A DNA stretch of 12,912 nucleotides from an uncultured Porphyromonadaceae bacterium (GTDB lineage Bacteria > Bacteroidota > Bacteroidia > Bacteroidales > Muribaculaceae), in NCBI GenBank assembly GCA_902475285.1, contig CABRZA010000068.1, forward strand, positions 1-12,912, written 5' to 3'. This document shows positions 8,227 through 12,912 of this stretch, piece by piece (position 1 is the first letter of the stretch; every line of letters starts with the position of its first letter). The notes beneath the pieces are model-generated. The model was not told the DNA's origin. It was given only the letters and a program-made list of their open reading frames with translations, and searched no databases. A program made the position numbers and the translations under genes.

Positions 8227-10365
8227 TCAGTTATGGATTTTCTTGATGGCGCCGTCGAAGGAGACATTCATCGGCGTCGTCAGGTTGGTATACAGTGTTT
8301 TGATTTGCGGTTCGGATGCCTCGACAGCGAGGTTGTCGCCGTCGAAGCGTGCACGGCAGTTGTAGGCGCCCACGGTGCCGTCGGGGCGCTCCACCACGAA
8401 GGCGTTGCAGAGCACGGCCTCGGCGATGAACTTGAAGCACTCGTGCACGTCGTTGTCCGACGAGACGATGGTCTGCCAGTCGGCTATCATTGGCACGTAC
8501 TGGCCTCCCACGATAATCTCGCGGTTGGGGTAGCACTCAGGATGCGGGTTGCCGTAGGTGTCGTCGTCGGCGGTGTGCGCGGTGTCGGGCTCGCTCACTT
8601 GCAGGGCCTGCACATAGGGGTCGACGACGAAGGCCCAGTTGAGGTCGCCGCTCTCGTGGTCGATGAGTGCGGCGAAGGCCGAGGCGGCGTCGAAGGTTTC
8701 GCGCAGCCAGCGCTCCTCGCCGGTGAGAAGGTAGGCGTAGAAGGTGGCGTATGCGCGCCAGGCGCTCCAGCCGTGGGGCGACGATATCATATTGGGCAGC
8801 ATGAACACGTCGTACTGCGCCTCCCAGAATCTCAGCGTGCCTCCGCGGCGGCGCCCGTCGGGCACGCGCAGCTGCGTGAGGCAATCGTGCCCGTCGAGGA
8901 GTTTGAGCATGGCCTCGGTGTAGCGTCGGCGCTCCTTGGCATCCTTGGTGCGGAGCGCCAGCTCGCCCAACTGAAGCGCCGAGCAGCTCACCATGCCGTC
9001 CTCGTAGGTCATCTGGCCTTCGGTCTCGAAGTCGCCGTCGATGGCCGCCAGGCGGTCGATGGCGCGGCGTGCCGAGGCCTCGAGACGCTTGGCCTGCTTG
9101 TTGCGGCCGGCCGCACGCTCGGCGTCGGCGAGCTCTAAGAGACTCTTGGCCGGATATATCACTGATGTATAGTCGGTATGGCCGTTCATATATGCGCCGT
9201 CGGCGCGCTGGCAGCTCATGAGGTAGCCGGCCATGCGCTCGGCGAGCTCGAGGTCGGAGGTGCGGCCGTAGGCGCTGTAGCGGTCGGCGAGGATGCCGAC
9301 GGTCGACGACACGTTCTGTATGCGGCCGGCGTACTTATACGGTTTCCCCGTCGTGCGGTCGAACACCTTGTCGACAATCATGTCGAAGCGGCGGTCGAGG
9401 GCGCTGTCGATGGCGGCATCGGGCATCACCCTTGCGGCCTCGAAGGCGCTATGGAAGCCGTACCAGCTCTCCACGTGCGACGTGGGCTTCTGCTTGTAGC
9501 GGTCGGCGGCAAGGCGTGCCAGGCGCATGGTCTCGCGCCAGGGATGACGGACGGATATGGTGCCGGCGGCGCTTCGCGCGCCGTCGGTCACCTCCACCCG
9601 TCGGATACCGGGCTCCGTGGCGCGGTACACACCGAGCCACAGGCAGGTATCGAGTTGTTGCAAACCAATCTTATTACCGTTTATCATCAATTCGGGCATC
9701 TTGGCCCATACATTAATCTCCAATGAGTCGCCAGGGGCGCACGAGGTGCTCTTCATGGCAAGCACTGGCGCGCCGGTATAGTGGTGGACAGTCTTCTCGA
9801 AGTCGTCGATATCGTTGAGGTCGACGATCTTCACAGTCCATGTGCGCTCCTCACCGGGGGCGAGCTGCCACAGCTGCGGATGGTGCTCGGGCAACGGGCC
9901 GCGGCATAGCATGTCGAGATTGAAACACTCCACTCGGTGTCCGTAGAACCAGTGCGGCCGCGGCGACTGGTAGCCCATGTTGTAGTCGAGGCTCCACGAT
10001 GCTATGGGGTCGGCCGACACCATAGCCCTCACCTTTCCCTCAGGCGAACGAAAGTAGCCGTAGAAATGGTCGGGTTCGCACACGGCGAGTGTCGGGAAAA
10101 ATTTGCCGTACCACTCGGGGTAGGTGTCCATGTAGGTATCGATGCCGAGCTTGATGCCGGCCTTCACGGGCTGATAGGGCGTATGGCGGGTGTTGCGTAG
10201 GTGAACGGTCACGGTCTCGACGCACCCAACGGTATCGGCGCTCACGGTGGCTTCAATCCCGCGCGCAAGACTGTCGCCGTCGGCCTCCACGGAGTAGAAG
10301 CGATGCTGCGCGGCAGATGCCGTCAGTGCAACAAGTAGTGCGAATATTGTAGCTATATATCTCAT
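8227..10365 (-). CDS. Secreted protein of unrecognised family, possible (alpha/alpha)6-type glycosidase or lyase
   Basis: I do not recognise this 712-aa protein by name. It starts with a signal peptide (MRYIATIFALLVALTASA) and no lipobox, so it is probably periplasmic or secreted. Residues about 22-275 look beta-rich and aromatic, with YMDTYPEWYGKFFP (78-91) and SPRPHWFYGHRVECFN (134-149). From about 280 to 670 the sequence becomes a series of helical hairpins typical of an alpha/alpha toroid: SWYGFHSAFEAARVM (300-314), SSTVGILADRYSAYG (353-367), YLMSCQRADGAYMNGHTDYT (381-400), GQMTYEDGMVSCSALQLGEL (450-469), FWEAQYDVFMLPNM (513-526) and SSPHGWSAWRAYATFYAYL (528-546). Candidate catalytic acids include Glu455/Asp456, Glu515 and Asp518. 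The fold idea rests on hairpin spacing only; families of similar shape include GH88, GH105, GH127 and GH154. It sits between GH20 and GH123 with gaps of 15 bp and 1 bp, which suggests work on the same glycan. Confidence 0.85.
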   Translation of the reverse strand: MRYIATIFALLVALTASAAQHRFYSVEADGDSLARGIEATVSADTVGCVETVTVHLRNTRHTPYQPVKAGIKLGIDTYMDTYPEWYGKFFPTLAVCEPDHFYGYFRSPEGKVRAMVSADPIASWSLDYNMGYQSPRPHWFYGHRVECFNLDMLCRGPLPEHHPQLWQLAPGEERTWTVKIVDLNDIDDFEKTVHHYTGAPVLAMKSTSCAPGDSLEINVWAKMPELMINGNKIGLQQLDTCLWLGVYRATEPGIRRVEVTDGARSAAGTISVRHPWRETMRLARLAADRYKQKPTSHVESWYGFHSAFEAARVMPDAAIDSALDRRFDMIVDKVFDRTTGKPYKYAGRIQNVSSTVGILADRYSAYGRTSDLELAERMAGYLMSCQRADGAYMNGHTDYTSVIYPAKSLLELADAERAAGRNKQAKRLEASARRAIDRLAAIDGDFETEGQMTYEDGMVSCSALQLGELALRTKDAKERRRYTEAMLKLLDGHDCLTQLRVPDGRRRGGTLRFWEAQYDVFMLPNMISSPHGWSAWRAYATFYAYLLTGEERWLRETFDAASAFAALIDHESGDLNWAFVVDPYVQALQVSEPDTAHTADDDTYGNPHPECYPNREIIVGGQYVPMIADWQTIVSSDNDVHECFKFIAEAVLCNAFVVERPDGTVGAYNCRARFDGDNLAVEASEPQIKTLYTNLTTPMNVSFDGAIKKIHN

Positions 10366-10380
10366 TTACAATTGATTCTA

Positions 10381-11985
10381 TCATTCAATAGGGCGGTAGT
10401 TGTAGCCTTCGGCTTCATATATGCGTAATAGCCCCTCGAGGCGCTTCTTGAAGGCTTCGAAATCCTTGGGAGTGCTGCACCATTGCAGCTCCGAAAGGGC
10501 TGCCATACGCGGAAGGGCCATATACTGCGCATCGCTGAAGGTGGGGATGAATTCGGTCCACAGGTTGCCCTGCACGCCTATCACGTTGGCGGCCTCGGCG
10601 GAGGTGAGGCTTGCCGGGACGGGGTTGTAGAGGTAAACCGAATCGAGGGGTATCTTGCGCCAGTAGGGAGCACTCACGGTGTCGCCCTCGGCATACTGGT
10701 AGTCGAAATAGAGATGCGTGTTGGGCGCTTTTATCACTTGGTAGCCCATCTTGGCACCGTCTTGACCGCCGTCGGCGGGGCCACGCCACGACATCACCAC
10801 GGCCGTGGTGTCGAAGCCGTTGTCGATGATTTCGTCCCAGCATATCACGCGGCGACCCTTCGAGGCCATGCGGTCGGCGGCGTATTTCATCACATAGTTC
10901 TGCAGCTTCTGTTCGGCCGTCACCTTCCCTTCGTCGCGGAGGCCCAGGGCGCGGATCTTGGCCTGGCAGCGCGGGCAGTTCTCCCAGCGCGTGTGCGGTG
11001 CTTCGTCGCCGCCAATGTGCACGAGTTCCGAGGGGAAGATTTCGGTGAGCTCGTCGAGAACGTCGTCGAGGAAAGTATAGACGCTGTCGTTGCCGGCGCA
11101 GAGTATGTCGGAGCTCACGCCCCAGCGGCGCATTACCTCATAGGGGCCGCGGGTGCATCCCAGCTCTGGATAGCACGAGAGCGCTGCCACCATGTGGCCT
11201 GGGAGGTCGATTTCGGGGATTACGGTTATGTGGCGGTCGGCGGCGTAGGCCACGATGTCGCGCATCTGCTCGCGGGTGTAGTAGCCGCCCACGGGTATGC
11301 TGTCGCATTCTTCTGTCATGCCTATTATTGTGCCGCTGCGCATCGAGCCTTTGCATGTGAGCTGCGGGCGGCTCTTCACTTCCATGCGCCAGCCCTGGTC
11401 GTCGGTGAGGTGCCAGTGGAAGCGGTTTATGTTGTGCAGTGCGAGCATGTCGATGTACGTCTTCACCGAGTCGACGGGGAAGAAGTGGCGCACGCAGTCG
11501 AAGTGTCCGCCGCGGTAGGCAAAGCGCGGGGCATCGGCTATGGTGGCTGCGGGATAAAGCACGTCTTCTCCCCTACCCGAGTGTATGGCCTTGCGGAGTG
11601 TCTGCAGGCCGTAAAATGTGCCGGCGGCATCGGCGCCGTCAACCACAATGCTGTCGGCGGTGACGATGATGGTGTAACCTTCGGGCTTGGCGCTGCCGGC
11701 GGTGGCGGCGAGGCGGATATAGTTTTTGCGCGGAGCTTCGGCCGTGATTTCAGGGCGGAAGCCCGTGAGTGTCTCCACATATCCGGCGAAAAGCCGGGCG
11801 TTGACCATCTGGGCGCTGTCGGTGGCTACAAGACGCGTGTCGGGCGACATGCGGAAAGCCCCCGCATCGGCAAGATTGATTTCTGCCGGCAGCGGCACAA
11901 CATTGTAGTCGGCCTCGGCGGCAGGCCTCTCGGAGCACGCCGCCGCCAGTGCGGCAAGGGCGAATATAGTGGCTGTATATTTCAT
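10381..11985 (-). CDS. Glycoside hydrolase family 20 beta-N-acetylhexosaminidase lipoprotein
   Basis: This 534-aa enzyme removes terminal beta-GlcNAc or beta-GalNAc by substrate-assisted catalysis. The lipoprotein signal MKYTATIFALAALAAAC gives acylated Cys17, so it is likely anchored in the periplasm or on the cell surface. The non-catalytic GH20b domain spans about 27-155 and ends in DGADAAGTFYGLQTLRK. The TIM barrel (about 156-510) begins with RFAYRGGHFDCVRHFFP (154-170). It shows NRFHWHLTDDQGWRMEVKS (187-205), PEIDLPGHMVAAL (257-269) and the catalytic pair Asp327-Glu328 in HIGGDEAPHTRW. Aromatic and polar substrate contacts are likely at VMSWRG (Trp400 region) and NLWTEFI (Trp476 region). 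Length and motif order are typical of Bacteroidetes exo-hexosaminidases. The gene starts 13 bp after the EEP stop and ends 15 bp before the next start, with no terminator between. No second domain or carbohydrate-binding module is visible. Confidence 0.96.
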   Translation of the reverse strand: MKYTATIFALAALAAACSERPAAEADYNVVPLPAEINLADAGAFRMSPDTRLVATDSAQMVNARLFAGYVETLTGFRPEITAEAPRKNYIRLAATAGSAKPEGYTIIVTADSIVVDGADAAGTFYGLQTLRKAIHSGRGEDVLYPAATIADAPRFAYRGGHFDCVRHFFPVDSVKTYIDMLALHNINRFHWHLTDDQGWRMEVKSRPQLTCKGSMRSGTIIGMTEECDSIPVGGYYTREQMRDIVAYAADRHITVIPEIDLPGHMVAALSCYPELGCTRGPYEVMRRWGVSSDILCAGNDSVYTFLDDVLDELTEIFPSELVHIGGDEAPHTRWENCPRCQAKIRALGLRDEGKVTAEQKLQNYVMKYAADRMASKGRRVICWDEIIDNGFDTTAVVMSWRGPADGGQDGAKMGYQVIKAPNTHLYFDYQYAEGDTVSAPYWRKIPLDSVYLYNPVPASLTSAEAANVIGVQGNLWTEFIPTFSDAQYMALPRMAALSELQWCSTPKDFEAFKKRLEGLLRIYEAEGYNYRPIE

Positions 11986-11998
11986 AATAGCTTAGGGA

Positions 11999-12808
11999 CT
12001 AAAGTTCTACGGTAATCTCCGACACCACAGGCAGATGGTCCGATGCGGCATATTTCGATGCAAGGCCTTCGAAAGTGGTATCGAGCGTGAAAGCCTCCTT
12101 CGGGAAACCAAAGACGTGGTCGATACGCATCCTCGGAACATCCGACGGCCATGTGGGAGCCCCGCCCGACAGCAACTTACCCTTTTCGCTGAGATACTTC
12201 ACCGGTACACTGCCTATCTGGCAGTTGAAGTCGCCGGCGACGATGGCCGGGATACCCTCCTTCTCAAGGACGGGCACTATGGTTTCGGCCTGCATGGCTA
12301 TGGTGGTGGAATCGGAGTAGTCGAAGTGTGTCGAGGCAAAGACAAAGGGCGTGTGGCCGTCGAGCATGAAGCGGCCTTTGAGCATGATGCGGGGCTCGGC
12401 ATTCTTGGGGTTGGGCAGGTCGACGCTTTCGACCGAAACGGCCGGATGCTTCGACAGTATTGCGATGCCGTACCATCCGCCGCAGCAGTCGATGGTTCGG
12501 CCAAAGTAGCCGAACATGCCCGTGCGCTGCGCCAGCTCGTTGATGAAATTGATGCCGTTTGCTTCCTTGGCATATTCCCTCATGGTGTTGATATCCACCT
12601 CCTGAAGTGCCACAAAGTCGGGGTCCTGGGCCTTGATTTCGTCGGCCAGTCGCTGCATCGACGCCATACGGCCCTGGAAAATATTGTAGCTCATTACCTT
12701 CAAACTGCGCGGTGCCTTTTCGGGCGGCTCGGCACCGAAGGAAACAAACTCATATCCGGCAAACAGCACACTTGCAATAATGATAAAAATCGATAAGAAA
12801 CGTTTCAT
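11999..12808 (-). CDS. Secreted endonuclease/exonuclease/phosphatase (EEP) family protein
   Basis: This 269-aa protein has the EEP fold, shared by DNase I-like nucleases, inositol phosphatases and neutral sphingomyelinases, which cleave phosphodiester or phosphomonoester bonds with Mg2+. Residues 1-25 form a hydrophobic export signal or anchor (MKRFLSIFIIIASVLFAGYE). All the family motifs follow in order: VMSYNIFQG (38-46, Asn42), FVALQEVD (65-72, Glu70), GIAILSKHP (114-122), ASTHFDYSD (158-166), AGDFN (191-195, Asp193 and Asn195), RIDHVFG (228-234) and ASDHLPV (255-261, Asp257 and His258). The domain is therefore complete and probably active. The substrate is unknown. Export and the hydrolase neighbourhood argue against DNA repair and favour scavenging of a phosphate ester. 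The ATG at 12808 was chosen because it opens the signal sequence; a GTG at 12871 would place a hairpin inside the coding region. GH20 follows after 13 bp. Confidence 0.93.
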   Translation of the reverse strand: MKRFLSIFIIIASVLFAGYEFVSFGAEPPEKAPRSLKVMSYNIFQGRMASMQRLADEIKAQDPDFVALQEVDINTMREYAKEANGINFINELAQRTGMFGYFGRTIDCCGGWYGIAILSKHPAVSVESVDLPNPKNAEPRIMLKGRFMLDGHTPFVFASTHFDYSDSTTIAMQAETIVPVLEKEGIPAIVAGDFNCQIGSVPVKYLSEKGKLLSGGAPTWPSDVPRMRIDHVFGFPKEAFTLDTTFEGLASKYAASDHLPVVSEITVEL

Positions 12809-12834
12809 GATAATGTTGGGCTTTAATTGATATA

Positions 12835-12871
12835 GTGACAGGTTTGCAGCCTTACGCTGCAAGCCTGTCAC
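12835..12871 (-). terminator. Long hairpin between an upstream gene and the EEP gene (terminator or processing site)
   Basis: Arms at 12835-12850 (GTGACAGGTTTGCAGC) and 12856-12871 (GCTGCAAGCCTGTCAC) are inverted repeats of 16 bp around a 5-nt loop. The only imperfection is a T/G pair at the ninth position, which is a wobble in plus-strand RNA and a C/A mismatch in minus-strand RNA. The hairpin begins 11 nt after the minus-strand stop at 12883 and ends 26 nt before the EEP start. Downstream on the minus strand comes TATATCAATTAAAG, a weak U-tract, so termination may be incomplete. Confidence 0.55.
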
Positions 12872-12882
12872 TGATTTGGATG

Positions 12883-12912
12883 TTATTTAACAATCACTTT
12901 GCTTACCTTGGC
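12883..12912 (-). CDS. C-terminal end of an unidentified upstream gene (partial)
   Basis: Reading in from the right edge on the minus strand, nine codons give AKVSKVIVK followed by TAA at 12885-12883. The short basic/hydrophobic ending (KVIVK) resembles the last strand of C-terminal sorting or beta-sandwich domains common in secreted Bacteroidetes proteins, but nine residues cannot establish a family. The reading frame is supported by the stop followed 11 nt later by a hairpin, and by the direction of the downstream genes. Confidence 0.5.
   Translation of the reverse strand, partial: AKVSKVIVK

Noticed and set aside
8226..8267. Upstream ATG at 8267 for the GH123 gene
   Set aside because: It would overlap the previous gene by about 40 bases and put 14 polar residues before a good signal peptide; the ATG at 8225, one base after the stop, fits better.
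8101..9138. A 345-aa open frame on the plus strand opposite the unknown 712-aa protein
   Set aside because: It has low-complexity V/G/A/H-rich composition typical of an antisense frame, and it spans the junction of two well-supported minus-strand genes.
10483..12015. A 510-aa open frame on the plus strand opposite GH20
   Set aside because: It is an antisense shadow: the opposite strand encodes a complete GH20 with every catalytic motif, and GC-rich codons keep the mirror frame open. Its translation has no recognisable domain.
12809..12871. Upstream GTG start at 12871 for the EEP gene
   Set aside because: It would put the hairpin inside the coding region and 21 residues before a typical signal sequence starting at 12808.
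739..12912. Search for SusC/SusD, sulfatases, transposases, tRNA genes and CRISPR repeats
   Set aside because: None seen. All sequence from 739 to the right edge is accounted for by the listed genes and short gaps.

Overview
The window reads as one catabolic cluster from a gut-type Bacteroidales bacterium. The evidence is an ECF sigma factor paired with a FecR anti-sigma factor carrying a DUF4974-like C-terminus, the glycoside hydrolase families GH97, GH123, GH20 and GH3, weak or absent Shine-Dalgarno sequences, and one good match to the Bacteroidetes promoter (TTG, 19 bp, TAnnTTTG). The GC-rich codon use would suit Muribaculaceae, but that family assignment is inference.

Layout, left to right. 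Positions 1-735 hold the 3' part of a plus-strand cation diffusion facilitator (CDF) gene, which is broken by a one-base deletion. Everything from 739 to the right edge is on the minus strand and packed with gaps of 1-30 bp, so it is listed here in transcription order. First comes the last nine codons of an unidentified gene (12883-12912), then a hairpin (12835-12871). These are followed by a secreted endonuclease/exonuclease/phosphatase (EEP) protein, a GH20 lipoprotein hexosaminidase, a 712-aa secreted protein of unrecognised family, a GH123 (DUF4091) enzyme, a GH97 enzyme, a GH3 lipoprotein, the ECF sigma factor and the FecR anti-sigma factor. No stretch over 300 bases lacks a gene. No tRNA, rRNA, CRISPR array or insertion sequence was seen.

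How the genes work together. Five of the eight complete minus-strand genes encode enzymes of, or resembling, exo-acting glycosidase families, and all five have export signals. Together they would remove beta-HexNAc (GH20, GH123), an alpha-hexose (GH97, with retaining-type residues) and a beta-linked sugar (GH3). This points to a GalNAc-containing glycan, probably of host origin. One speculative fit is a globo-series glycosphingolipid head group, because GH123 has known globoside activity, a retaining GH97 could take alpha-Gal, GH3 could take Glc, and the EEP fold includes sphingomyelinases. The sigma/anti-sigma pair sits at the promoter-distal end rather than ahead of a SusC/SusD pair, and no SusC/D gene lies in the window.

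The least explained gene is the 712-aa protein between GH20 and GH123. It looks like a beta-rich domain followed by an alpha-helical toroid and is the best candidate for an undescribed enzyme.
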